From Ananas comosus (lineage: Eukaryota; Streptophyta; Magnoliopsida; Poales; Bromeliaceae), in contig NC_033635.1 in assembly GCF_001540865.1 (NCBI RefSeq), forward strand, positions 8,316,661 to 8,380,660: a stretch of 64,000 bases of DNA, given 5' to 3'. The notes beneath the pieces are model-generated. The model ran no database searches. It saw nothing but the letters and a program-made list of their open reading frames with translations, and had not been told where the DNA came from. Positions 36,643 through 47,900 of the stretch are shown here, in pieces. The stretch's first letter is position 1, and every line of letters starts with the position of its first letter. The position numbers and the translations under genes were made by a program.

Positions 36643-38868
36643 TGTCACGCCCCGGATGTCTCGTTCCCCGGACACGCCGACAAATCCGCCGTATACAAAG
36701 AAATTTCCCCTGTATACGAAGCGACAGCTGTACCTGTAAATCAAACACTACTACGAACAGTAGTAGAGAGCTGCTAGAGAAAACAGAAACTAAACAAACT
36801 GAGTTTCATATACATAGTCCAAATCCAAAATACAGAGTTACTCGCACTGGCGAGTTAAGTCTACTATGTACATAAACTCGAAACAAAATATCTACCTGCA
36901 GTAGGGGTGCCTCTAGCTGTGCTCGTCGGGTAGGGCTCTAACTCGCGACGCCCTTGCCTCGGTCTGCCTCGGAAGGTGCAGCATTCGAAACCTGTGGCTC
37001 TGCAAAATAGGGGTAACAACTGGGCGTGAGAACTACTGTAAAAACAAGTAGTCCTCAATGGGTGCCGCCCAAACAACATCGGTCCACCTACTAAGTATAC
37101 AGAAGGGAGCCAGGATAGTAGGAAAATGCAGAAAATAAACTCAACCGCTACAAATCGCTACACTATCATGCTCTACACTAACCAACTGTAGGAAATGTCA
37201 AATCTGACCCAATCCAATCGGGACTGTAAACATACCCGTCCCTAGGACTGTGAATACACCCGTCCCTGCCCAATTGCGACTATCCGCTACCTCCACACTA
37301 ACTGGTCTGTGGAGAGCAAGTCGAACCGGCATGAGCGACACCAACGCGAAAGCACAAAGCCCGTCTCCGGAGTGGCACTCGTCGGCGCTACCCAACCGAG
37401 TATGCAGCGTATCTCTGTCGAGCTCAATCAGGCTCTGTCAAGCCAAAATCTAAGTAACCGACTCGAACTGGTCTAACAACCAACAAGTAACGTGCCCTCG
37501 GCACAATCTGACGCCAAAACGGCGAACCGGGCCTACCGTCAACCCCAACGGCGCCCAAAAGTCCGAAACAGCCCAAACAACCCTGTAAAAATTCACTTGG
37601 CGTACAAGCACGAGCGTAAATGTATTCTAAACTACCTGGAGTACTCGTCTCGAGGATACTGCGACATTACAATTTTATAACGGCTCCTAGAGCTAAATCA
37701 GGCAGTTTAAAAAAAGTGACAGGTCCAAATCGCAGGTTTTCTCCTAATTCAAATTCCAAGTCCAACATGTATAATCTACTCAATTTATTACCACATGCTT
37801 CAAATTCAGATTTGCAATCTACAATATAATCCATGAATTCGAGCTAGAATAGACTATACCAAAATCGAAATTATACATGTCGACGATTAGAACTTAGGAG
37901 TCAAAACTGATGTAACCCACCTCAAGAAGCTAGCTCCTAGCAGCGAACGAAGCCTTAAACCAAAGTGATCCCTGCTGGATCAACTGGAACCCTCCAAGTC
38001 TAGCATTCGAGCTAACACCATGCTCTACGATCAAAATCTACCAATTTAGTCGGAATTTCACAGCAACAGAATAGAAAAGGGATTCGACCAAGCTAACCTT
38101 CACCAAATCTGGCAAGTAAGGGCTTCTTGGATTCCTCTCGAAGTTCCAAATCCAACGAATCAAGTCTCGTCGCAATCCGATGCTCCTACGTCGAGTACAA
38201 GCTGAAATACTAATAGTCGACGATGAATTTCAGCAAACAACATCACTTCGAGTTGAAGTAGTAAGAACTTGCCCAAAACCATGGAAATGCTGAATTACCC
38301 ACCTCAACAACGCCAAGCACTGGTGCGACAGAAAAAACGACGAAAACCTACACTTGCCCGGCCTCCTCGCGCTACCCCGGCGTCAAACACGTGCTCAAAC
38401 GGCTCCGCGGCGCAACGTCGGCGACGAATTCTCCAACCGAGCTCACTTGCCTTCAACCGAGACTAGAGAGAGAGAGGAGAAGAGAGAGCAACAAGAACTC
38501 TCTCTCTCTCAGCTCAGCACAAGCCTATATAGAGAGGGAGTGAGGTGGTGATACAAACGAGGGAGGGAATTACCAAAACAGCTCTCTACTTACCCCCTTG
38601 TACCGGTACACGGGCTCCTGTACCGGTACAAGAGCCAACCCGAGAGCAGCTAAACCAGTGCGCGCTGGTTGTATCGGTACAGCGTGCTTGTTGTACCGGT
38701 ACAGCAAGCAGAGAAATCTGTTGTTTTGCCGATTTCTTCGCTATAAGCTGCACTCGCGTCGTACGGAGTCCGTTTTGCGTCTATTTGACGCTAACGCGAC
38801 TCGGACTTGTCCCGACACTCTCCAAAGCTGCTGACAAGCCTCCACAACAGAACACCAGGGATCTCACA
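36643..38868 (-). repeat. 5' LTR of element B (2226 bp)
   Basis: It is a clean copy, near-identical to 18088-20315 with scattered substitutions, and is followed by ATAGA (38869-38873). On the minus strand a primer site should follow at ~36640, but LTR C-like sequence is there instead. This supports a false join. Confidence 0.85.
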
Positions 38869-39180
38869 ATAGAAGCATTACTCTTAAAATTAATATATAT
38901 ATATAGAATAGAATTATTATACTATCGGAAGTATAGAGGATCTAAGTACTACTCAACCCTAGGGCGGCCGCAATCATCTCAATCGTAAAATTCTTAAATC
39001 AAGGGTCAAGAAGTCGGAATTATCAAATTCCCTATACTTCCGATAGTATAGTAGCTTTACACTATATATATATAGAACTAGGCTGGAATACTATTAATAG
39101 CACCAAGCTATTGGTGCTATTAGTTTTTCAGCCCTTAGGTTGAGAAATGTGCGGTTAAGATGATATGCTAGGGTCGAGTG
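38869..39180. mobile_element. MITE-like hairpin elements
   Basis: Inverted arms (about 38893-38941 and 39026-39077) share TATATATATAG and TACTATCGGAAGTATAG. Each arm contains the small hairpin TATACT-ATCGGA-AGTATA. A second hairpin follows, stem TAATAGCACCAA/TTGGTGCTATTA with a 4-base loop (39095-39122), inside longer arms GGCTGGAATACT/AGTTTTTCAGCC. There is no coding capacity. A non-autonomous DNA transposon is the likely origin. Confidence 0.6.
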
Positions 39181-40866
39181 CGTCATGCCCCGAGACCGCT
39201 ACCATGTTTGTCCGGTTCGGGCGCGTCGAGCAGACGTCGAACGGACAACATCTCTCCTGTCCGCCTAAGGCTAAAAACCTGATCATGTACAACAAGTCCC
39301 CAGGAAAAACAACTTGATAACATACACGATCAACGACAACGAGAAGAGCACAACTAGTGCTAAAACAACTAAGAGCAAGAATCACAAGCAATAAACAAGT
39401 GAAATAAAGAGAGATAACTATCTATTACATCACATAGCATTCTTTTCATTTACGTTTACATGTTCCTCCAAAATGAATACATGATCATTTTCCAAATACA
39501 TATTTAGCTCGTCCAAAACATAACACATCTAGATACAAAGGGTACTCTAATGTATAGGAAAGCTAAACTGTAACTACTGCTCGGGCGCGATGCCCTTGCC
39601 GCGGTCCTCGCCTGTCGAACTCGTACCAAGCACTGCAGCAGAGTGGGGTGAGAACTATCTTCCATAATTTTCAGTGGGTTCGGCTGCCAACTCCGCCGAT
39701 CTCCCCACTAGGCCCGAGTGGGGTGAGAACTAGACTTAGGAGGAAATCAACAGAAACCGGTAAGCATAACATTAACCCACACCTACCGCGAGTCCGACCA
39801 CAGCTAGAAGTCGCAGGAGGAAGCCTTGCCACGAGCAGCCTAGAACCAACAATCTTCTAATAGAATTAAAACACAAAAACACCAAAATTTCATTAATATA
39901 CCAAAATTCAGCATTTAAGCTTAATTTTCTTCAATTTCAATGTCAACTTCACCTTCCAATCTCCAATTCAGGTAAAGTAAAGTCCCAAAACCAGTAAAGA
40001 GTGATGAAAACACGTCTCTGGTCTGAATTCCAGCTTCCTCAAAGGTTTGATCCAGAAAACACAAGAAATCTCAATTTCAGCCCAAATACATCAACAGTTC
40101 AGAAAAATAGTAATTTGACCAAACTAACATCAATCAAATATTGTCAAATTGGCACCACGAAATCTCCAAGAAGTCTACTAACCACCAAACCAAATTTCGC
40201 AGCAATCCGATTTCCTACGTCGCACATGAGCCAAAACGTCGAAAGTCGCTGCTGGGAATCTGCTGGAGCTGAAATTGGAGAGTTTAGAGGGGCTAAAATG
40301 CAAAAATAGGGGCTTCTCGATGAAGAAGGGTGAAAAAGCATCTCAGGGGGTTGTCCTCATGCTTTTATAAGGAGAAGAGTAAGTACAATAAGCCCCAAGA
40401 ACATAAGATGCTAACCTGCTGTCCTGCAGGAACGAGCACTTTCGTGCGCCCGAAACCAACAACCGGGCATCCGAAACTCCCAGGCTATACAGAAACTCCT
40501 CTTCGGTTCCTCCGTCCACGGTATGATGCGCCCAAAATATGGTCCAGCAGACCTCACTTACCACCATATACGTGTCAAAGCAAACGATAATCCCAAAGTA
40601 AACATTCGGGCCTACTTCTGGGCGCCCGAAAATAGGATCCAAATTGGCTTCAAGTTTCAGTTCAGCTCAGCACTCAGTTCTGGGCGACCCAAAACATGTT
40701 ATGGGCGCCCGAAACTAGCAAAACTTCAGTTTTTCTTATTTGAATGCGCCGAGTCCGTTTTTACATCTATTTTAGGCAAAAACAACTCCGATTCAGTCCG
40801 ACACTCTCCAGATGTGTCGACGAATTGATAATATTGAAACCAATCCGATGCCAAACTTCCGGGGCA
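39181..40866 (-). mobile_element. Solo-LTR-like sequence F, minus orientation
   Basis: Plus-strand start CGTCATGCCCCGAGACCG matches the mutated 3' terminus of LTRs D and E, followed by the same GTCGAACGGACA block. The other end is placed at GGGGCA (40866) but no target duplication was found, so limits are approximate. A TTATAAAAGC TATA-like box on the minus strand (about 40362) lies downstream of GGGCGCCCGAAA-type repeats at 40440-40720. Confidence 0.55.
40440..40720 (-). promoter_or_regulatory. GGGCGCCCGAAA-type repeats in LTR F
   Basis: At least six variants (GTGCGCCCGAAA, GGGCATCCGAAA, ATGCGCCCAAAA, GGGCGCCCGAAA twice, GGGCGACCCAAAA) lie 75-350 bp upstream of the minus-strand TATA-like box. 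A regulatory role is inferred by analogy with the ACCGGT clusters in the other LTRs. Confidence 0.4.
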
Positions 40867-41679
40867 CTATAGAGAAATAAAACAAAATGTTTCTATTTTT
40901 TTAAAAAAAAAGCTATTTTTATTGCGCGATAATCCATAACTACTAAGACATTGAAGTTAAGAAATAAGTATTTAAAAATTAATCTAGAAAGCGCGTCATA
41001 TCGGTTATTAAAATAATTAATTTTTAAAATTAAATTCTTAAAATTTTAAAACTTAATATATAATAAATTTAATCTTAAAATTTTAAATTTTTAATTTTTA
41101 GAATGCAAAATTTATTTCAGAAAAATCACTTTGTATTCAATTTCTCACCCAAACGGTTTAGAGCTTTTAACTAAAGTCAGTTCCTCAAATCAAAATCAAT
41201 TACGCGAAATTCATTTTTTCAAAATCTAGACCAAACGGGCATTGATAAAGCATTTGACGACCTCATTTTCGAAATTTGATTCTAGTTTTTTGAATCAATT
41301 TTCTACTTTTAAGATCCAAAATCAGAAATAGTAAAAATTACTTCTTTAAATCCGATTATGATTTAAAATTTTAAAAATTTATTAAGTTAAAAATATAAAA
41401 TTTTAAATTTTAAAATTTAAAATTTAAAATTTAAAATTTAAAATTTAAAATTTAGAAATGCATAAATAATAAAATAATTAAAACTTTTAAAAGNCACGAG
41501 CTGGCTCACGAGCTTGCCAACGAACAATAAATTAAAACAAATTAGATTAAATATATATAAAAAATAAATTTATAAAATCTTATCCATTAGACTTTGATTT
41601 AATAGTTGAAACTTTACATATAAATGAGTCTTTTTATAATTAAGCTCGTATTTATATTTTTATTTTATTAAAAATTAAA
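40867..41679. repeat. AT-rich spacer with AAATTTA heptamer tandem array
   Basis: No gene was seen. A short tandem array of AAAATTT-type heptamers occupies about 41399-41457. An undetermined base is at 41494. Confidence 0.6.
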
Positions 41680-42737
41680 GGCCAATTTGCATAAAAAATT
41701 CACTTATTTTGGGCTTTTGCAAAACCGAGTCACATTTTTCTTTTTTGGAGATTCGGCCCATATTTTCAGCAAACTGACCAAAATACCCTTGTTACTTTTT
41801 CTCTCTCCTTTTTTTTTTCTCTCGTTCTTTTTTTTCTCTCTCTAAAGAACGCAGCGATGGCGGAGGCGGAGGCGGAGGCAGAGGCGGATGTGGAAACAGC
41901 CCGCCTCACCTCCGCCCCGCACGCCCTCACCCTCGCCCGTGCAACCCCACCCTCCTCGCCTCCGACCCCGTCAAGACTGCACCGCAACTCCTTTTTTTTT
42001 CCCCCTCTCCCACCCACCTCCACCGCCTCTGACGACGACCCGCCTCCGACGACGACGCCTTTCTCACCCTTCCCCGCTTTTTCTCGCCCTTTCCCTCTCC
42101 CTCCTCCTTCGTTTCTCTCGCCACTTCCGACGATGACGCCTCTCTGCCGATGCTGACGCCGCGAAGGTCGCTGTGAAGGTCGCTGCGACGTCGCAGTCTC
42201 GAAGTGGGAAGTCCTTAGCGACGTCATCGCCGGCACAGTGATCATTGGCGGAGAGGCATGACAAAAAAAATTATAGAAAAAAATAATAAAAAAATAAAGA
42301 CAAAAAAAATAGAAGAAAGAAGAAGATGATGAAATTGCACTATTTAAAAAATAATTGTACTGTTTTAAAATTTTTTTCACTGTTTTAAATGAAAGTTACA
42401 CTCTTTGAAAAAAAAAATTGCACTCTTTGAAATCACATTGCACTGTTTAGAACAAAATTGCACTATTTCGACAGAATTTACACGTTTTCTATTTTTCACA
42501 CTATTTTTTTTTCATTCTTTTTCCTCTCTCCTTCTTCTCATCCTCATCCTCATCCTCATCCTCATCCTCCAACTCCAAAGAGAGGATTGAAGGGGCGGTG
42601 GTAGCGCAGGAGCGAGCGCACCTCGTCGGGGAACCCCGCGGCACGCATCCGTCACGACCACGATGCCGGTCTCCCATCCGCCGCAACCGCCTCCCCTGCG
42701 CCCTCCTTCGCCGCCGCCGCCGCCTCCCCCACGCCTC
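41680..42737. repeat. Left inverted arm of FB1
   Basis: It pairs with 43926-44972. In order it contains the terminus, a TTTTGGGCTTTTGCAAAACC block, CT-rich DNA, GGCGGA hexamer repeats (41860-41890), GC-rich DNA, the TTGCACTNTTT array (42330-42500) and CATCCT repeats (42540-42570). Confidence 0.8.
42330..42500 (+). repeat. TTGCACTNTTT motif array (left arm of FB1)
   Basis: About nine variants of TTGCACTCTTTGAAA occur every ~20 bp. The mirror array is at 44160-44340 and a third array lies at 43708-43862. Confidence 0.7.
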
Positions 42738-42915
42738 CTTCTTCTTCGCAGCTGTTGCCTCCCCCGCGCCTCCTTCCCCTTCGCAGCCGCTGCCTCCCCC
42801 GCGTCCTCCTTCCCTTTCGCAGCCACCGCCTCCCACGCGTACTCTCCTTTCCCTTCACCGCCGCCGCCTCCCCCGCACCCTCCTTCTCCTTCGCAGCCAC
42901 CGCCTCCCCCATGTC
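42700..42915 (+). repeat. 36-bp GC-rich minisatellite in FB1
   Basis: Six imperfect units of the form CTCCTTCCCCTTCGCAGCCG plus CTGCCTCCCCCGCG occur here. As the unit is a multiple of three, several frames stay open across it, giving proline/alanine-rich peptides that I regard as spurious. Confidence 0.75.
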
Positions 42916-42929
42916 GTCGGGGGAGGGGG

Positions 42930-43709
42930 GGCGACGGTGGCGTGGCAGTGCACGGGAACCCGGCGTGGGCGGAGGTAGGGGCGCTGGCGCGGCGCGGGGC
43001 GCTGAACGCGCGGCGCGCTAAACGCACGGCGCTCCCCGAAGCTGCTGCTGACCCTGGGGAGCAAGGGGAGAGGGAGGGAGGCATCTACATGGCGCGCGTC
43101 GGGAGCGTCGTCGTCACCTCCGTCCACCAGCCGAGCCGTTGCGTGCTCGGGCTCGTTGACCGCCTCCTTATCCTCTCGCGCGGCCACGCCGCCTACTGCG
43201 GCGACCCGCACCGCCTCGCCGACTTCCTCGCCGCATTCGGGTGCCCCATCCCCGCCGGCGAGACCCCCGCCGAGTTCGCCCTCGACGCCGTCCGCTCCTC
43301 GAGCCCGGCGCATCGTCGTCGCTCGCCGAGTTCAACACCGCTGCCGCTGAAGGACGCGATCACGGCAAGCATCTCGCGGGGGAAGCTGGTGTCAGCGCGC
43401 GGCGCGCCGCGGATCTGTTGCTGACCCGGGAAAGCAAGAGGAAAGGGAAGGAGGCATCCATCTCCGACAGGAAGCAAAGGAAGAAGAACCCGGCGTGGCG
43501 GCGGCGGCGTGGTGGCGCACGAGAACCCGGCGTGGGCGGAGGTAGGGGCGTTGGCGCGACGCAGGGCGCTGAACGCGCAGTGCGCTGAACGCACGGCGCG
43601 CCCTGGAGCTGCTGCTGACCCTAGAGAGTAAGGGGAGAGGGAGGGAGGCATCCGCATCGCGCGCGTCGGGATCGTCGTCGTCGCCTCCGTCCTCCAGCCA
43701 AGCCGTTGC
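42930..43709 (+). repeat. Direct repeat pair inside FB1
   Basis: A ~214-bp GC-rich segment (42930-43143, from ACGGTGGCGTGGCAG) recurs at 43495-43709 with mismatches. The second copy ends at CCGTTGCA, where the TTGCACT array begins. The repeats bracket the ABCG fragment, and each includes the start of it. Confidence 0.7.
43081..43410 (+). pseudogene. Captured fragment of an ABCG (white-brown complex) half-transporter gene
   Basis: The plus-strand translation from 43087 reads ARVGSVVVTSVHQPSRCVLG followed by LVDRLLILSRGHAAYCGDP, then GCPIPAGETPAEFALDAVR. After a one-base frame change come LAEFN and LKDAITASISRGKLVS. This is the part of an ABCG nucleotide-binding domain around the H-loop (VHQPS, switch histidine) and the linker towards the membrane domain. 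Walker A, Walker B and all membrane helices are missing. ABCG half-transporters export lipids, suberin or cutin precursors and hormones across the plasma membrane. This piece cannot do so. Very high GC fits a monocot single-exon ABCG gene as source. It sits in the loop of FB1, so transposon capture is the likely history. Confidence 0.8.
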
Positions 43710-43862
43710 ACTCTTAAAATAAGATTACACAGTTTTTTAAAAAAATTGCACTGTTTTAATGAAAATTACACTATTTGATATATAAATTACACTCTTTTGA
43801 AATAGATTTTATAATTTTTAGACTACGATTGCACTATTTAGAAATACTTTGCACTATTTCGT
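43708..43862 (+). repeat. Third TTGCACTNTTT array of FB1
   Basis: About seven variants of the same motif lie next to the second direct-repeat copy, in the loop and outside the inverted arms. It suggests internal rearrangement or a nested duplicate of an arm segment. Confidence 0.65.
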
Positions 43863-43925
43863 TTCTTTTTTTTTTTTTTTATTCTCTTTCTCTTCTTCTT
43901 TTTCCTCTGCTTCCCGTCAGAGATG

Positions 43926-44972
43926 GAGGCGCGGGGGAGGCGGCGGCGGCGGTGAAGGAGGGCGCGGGGGAGGCGGTTGCGGCGGATGGGAGACCGGCAT
44001 CGTGGTCGTGACGGATGCGTGCCGCGGGGTTCCCCGACGAGGTACGCTCGCTCCTGCGATACCACTGCCCCTTCAATCCTCTCTCTGGAGTTGGAGGATG
44101 AGGATGAGGATGAGGATGAGGATGAGAAGAAGGAGAGAGGAAAAAGAATGGAAAAAAAATAGTGTGAAAAATAGAAAACGAAATAGTATAAATTCTGTCA
44201 AAATAGTGCAATTTTGTTCTAAACAGTGTAATGTGATTTCAAAGAGTGCAATTTTTTTTTTTCAAAGAGTGTAACTTTCATTTAAAACAGTGCAAAAAAT
44301 TTTAAAACGGTGCAATTGTTTTTTAAATAGTGCAATTTCATCATCTTCTTTTTTCTTCTATTTTTTTGTCTTTATTTTTTTATTATTTTTTTCTACAATT
44401 TTTTTTGTCGTGCCTCTCCGCCAACGATCACTGCGCCGGCGATGACGTCGCTAAGGACTTCCCGCTTCGAGGCTGTGACGTCGCAGCGACCTTCGCGGCG
44501 TCAGCATCGGCAGAGAGGCGTTGTCGTCGGAAGTGGCGAAGGAAACGAAGGAGGAGGGAGAGGGAAAGGGCGAGAAAAAGCGGGGAATGGTGAGAAAGGC
44601 GTCGTCGTCGGAGGCGGGTCGTCGTAAGAGGCGGTGGAGGAGGGTGGGAGAGGGGAAAAAAAAAAGGAGTCGCGGTGCAGTCTTGACGGCGTCGGAGGCG
44701 AGGAGGGTAGGGTTGCACGGGCGAGGGTGAGGGCGTGCGGGGCGTAGACGAGGCGGGCTGTTTCCGCATCCGCCTCCGCCTCCGCCTCCGCCTCCGCCAT
44801 CGCTGCGTTCTTTAGAGAGAAAAAAAAAACGAGAGAAAAAAAAAAAAAAGGAGAGAGAAAAAGTAATAAGGGATTTGATAGTTTGCTGAAAATTGGCATG
44901 GATCGCAAAAACGAAAAAGGTGACCTCCAGTTTGGCAAGCCCAAAATAAGATAATTTTTTATGCAAATTGTC
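43926..44972. repeat. Right inverted arm of FB1
   Basis: It is the reverse complement of 41680-42737 with scattered differences. It includes AGAGTGCAAT-type mirror arrays at 44160-44340 and TCCGCC repeats near 44770-44800. Confidence 0.8.
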
Positions 44973-47900
44973 AAAATAAATAATAAAAATAATATTATAT
45001 ATAATTATTTGTTTATATATAAAAATATAAATTAAATAAGATTATAATAAATATAAAATATATGTAATTCGACGCAGTTATCAGCCGAACACGAGCAACT
45101 TGACCCTGCTGCGTGTTCGGCTCTCGTTTTTAAACCATGCTGAAAAAATTCAGCTCTACGTTCGGCTCTTACTAAACAGCCGACGGCCGATCCTGATCTC
45201 ATTTCGAACGAAACGACTGACTCGCGAATAGCGAGCTGGATTGCCACCTAGTATGTAAACAAAGTCGGAAGACGTTGGTAGCTTTATAACACTTGGGCAG
45301 CTAAACAAGTCGGGCCCCACTTTTGTCGACAATCTGCATTAAACTAGCTGTTATTGCGATGCGAATATGGCTATGATTTACTGTTCTTGTTTCGAAACCC
45401 CTGGAAAAAAAAAACCTTTTTAGATTCCCCATATGGGGAGGCAGTAGGAATTTCCACAAGATAGCAAAAGATATTCAGTACATTTTAATCCTGAGAAGAG
45501 CAATGAACGTATTTATTTAATACACTCGTGCACATAAATGAAGACATCTGTAGTAAAGCAATTTCAAGACAGCCCCGATGAGCACATCACGTGGCACGCA
45601 GCCTCCATGAGGGGATTTTTTTTGGGTGCAACATGTGCACTATTTTTTACTTTAAATTTTCTCTTATTTTTAATTTAATAATTTAATAGTAATAATATTA
45701 TATATATTTAAATTAAAAAAATTTAAGACTATAGTCAATAAATTAAGATCTATAATTTACATTTTAAATTTTAAAATTAAAGTTTTATAAATTTTAAATT
45801 CCTAAATTTCAAAATTTAAAATTTCAGAATTTTCCTTAATTCTTAATTAAAATCATAAAATTTACAATATTTAAAATTAAAATCTGACTCTCGAATTAAA
45901 AAATAAAATTTAAATTTCAAAAAATTTCAAATTAAAATGTAACATTTTTAAATTTTAAAACTTAAAAATCGCGATTTATTAAAGTAAGTGAAAAAATTTT
46001 AAATGGATGGTGATTGGTGAATTGTGAGTGACAAGCTTAAAGAGGGAGACTAGCATTGCTTAAAGTCAAAGCTTTAAAAATTTAAAATCTGTAGTTGAAA
46101 ATTAAGAACGAATTACTTTTACATTTAAAATTATAATTTAAGTTTTAAATTTAATTTTAAAATTTGTAAAATTAAATTTTAAATTTTTTTCTAATTTTAA
46201 GTGAAAAAAATAAATTTTAAATTATAAAAATTTTAAAAGAAAGTGGAAATGTTAAAATAAAATTGAAAATTCGACATTTTTCAATTTAACCTGTAAATTA
46301 AAATTTTAAATTTAAATTTTAAAAATAAAATTGAACCGATTGGAATGTTGAATTGGTGACAATGACGCTGCGCCTTGTGCAATCAGACATCCAACACACT
46401 GGAGGTTAATTTTTGAATTCTAAAAATTTAAAAATTGTAATTTTAAAATTAAGAAAAAATTAAACTTTTAAAGTTCTCAATTTTAAATGTTATAATTCCT
46501 AATTCAATCTTTTTCGTTGAATATTAAGCTAAAAATATAAAAATCTTAATTTAAATTTAAAATTTGAGAATATATTTAAAAAATAAGATATGAAAATAAG
46601 ACATTAAGATCTAAATTTTAAAATTGTTTAAAAATTTGTTTTCATAAATTTAAGACAGAACTTAGATTTAACATTAAATTTGAATTTAGATTTAATTAAA
46701 CAAAATTAAAATCAAATTCAAAAATAGCAGAAATTAAAAGTTTAAAATATTATTAAAAACCAAAATGCATAAACAATCTAAAAAAAATCCCAAACAATAA
46801 AATGTTTTACACAAATAAACTAAAAAAATAACCCAAAAAAATAGAATTAGAATATTTGCAAAAAATAATAAAAAAAGAAAAAAAAGGGAATAATTTCATA
46901 GATGCCTACTTTAGTAACGCCATCTAATTATTATAATACCCTTCTAAATTGATAACATCAACAATACCCTCCAAATGTTAAAAATTATAATAAATGCCCT
47001 CACATTATTAAAATCCGTTAAGCCGCATGTGAAACGATTAGAAATTTTTAATATAACCCTAACTTACTAGCCCTTATCTCTTATTAATAAAAATACTAAT
47101 AGTTATTTTCAAATGCAAATTTTGTAAATCTAAATTTGTAGTGTTTTAATATATATACATATTAAATTAAATATTTAATATATATTAATTATATGATTTA
47201 TTCCTAATTAGTAAAATAACATACACTATATAACTTATCAATTTATATTCCTAATCATATAGTAATCTTTGAAATAAATTAAGACTTATTATTTTTTCCT
47301 AATTAAGCACAAAAGTAAATTACATTAACTATATTGCCAGCATTGTTGTGTCGATTGCAAATAAAAAGAAGAGTTTGTTCGACACCTAAAATCATATTAT
47401 AATTTCAATTTTTTAATGACATTTATAATACAAAATAAACATTATAAGAATAATTTTTAATTAAAAAAACTTTTAAACTTTCAAGATTAAAGAAAGATCC
47501 TGAATAATTCCTTAACACTATTTGCATTTAAATTTTATAATAATATATTTTATTTGATCAAAAAATAAATAGGAGCCATTAGAATTTGCGCTGAAATTAT
47601 CAAAAAACATATAAAAATTCACATTTTTCATTACACTAAATTATTAATTTTTTTAAAAACTAAAAGTTAATGGATATCAACAAAAAATGAAAAGTTGAGG
47701 TGAGCTGTTTGCAAATAAGCCATAAAAGTTAAGAAGGGCTCCCAATATATTTTTACTTAAGAGACTAAACTTCGAGAGTAAATAATCAATTTTACAAAAG
47801 ATAACCACATCTTTAACGCCATTAATAACCTGTGTAAAACAACTATAACTAACAGTTGAGGAGATCTGAGATCAATTTCTAATAATTTATTACAGTGGTA

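Larger units (their letters stand above)
18088..38868 (-). mobile_element. Element B: Ty3/gypsy (Tekay/Del-type), minus strand, interrupted by element C and an assembly insert
   Basis: The left LTR (18088-20315) and right LTR (36643-38868) are near-identical and in the same orientation. They are flanked by identical ATAGA pentamers at 18083-18087 and 38869-38873, so they are the two ends of one insertion. Its pol reads right-to-left from 24158 to 20365. The expected gag start and primer site next to the right LTR are absent. Element C and the noisy duplicate 28819-36642 occupy that space. The close LTR similarity makes B younger than element A's host LTR. Confidence 0.85.
41680..44972. mobile_element. 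Foldback/MULE-like element FB1 with captured gene DNA
   Basis: The ends GGCCAATTTGCAT (41680) and ATGCAAATTGTC (44972) are inverted repeats, and the inverted arms extend ~1.05 kb inward on each side. The central loop (42738-43925) holds GC-rich minisatellite DNA and an ABCG transporter fragment. Flanking AT-rich 9-mers (AAAATTAAA and AAAATAAAT) are similar but not identical. The long inverted arms, lack of transposase and captured coding DNA fit a Pack-MULE or foldback transposon. Confidence 0.75.

Noticed and set aside
36643..38868. Solo LTR B inserted in LTR C
   Set aside because: The left pentamer TTGTT does not match the right ATAGA, whereas ATAGA matches the far-left end at 18083. It is the 5' LTR of element B.
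41766..42380. 204-codon minus-strand frame and other long frames in the foldback arms
   Set aside because: Low-complexity Ser/Lys/Glu/Gly peptides come from GC-rich and CT-rich repeats, are mirrored in the opposite arm and have no recognised family.
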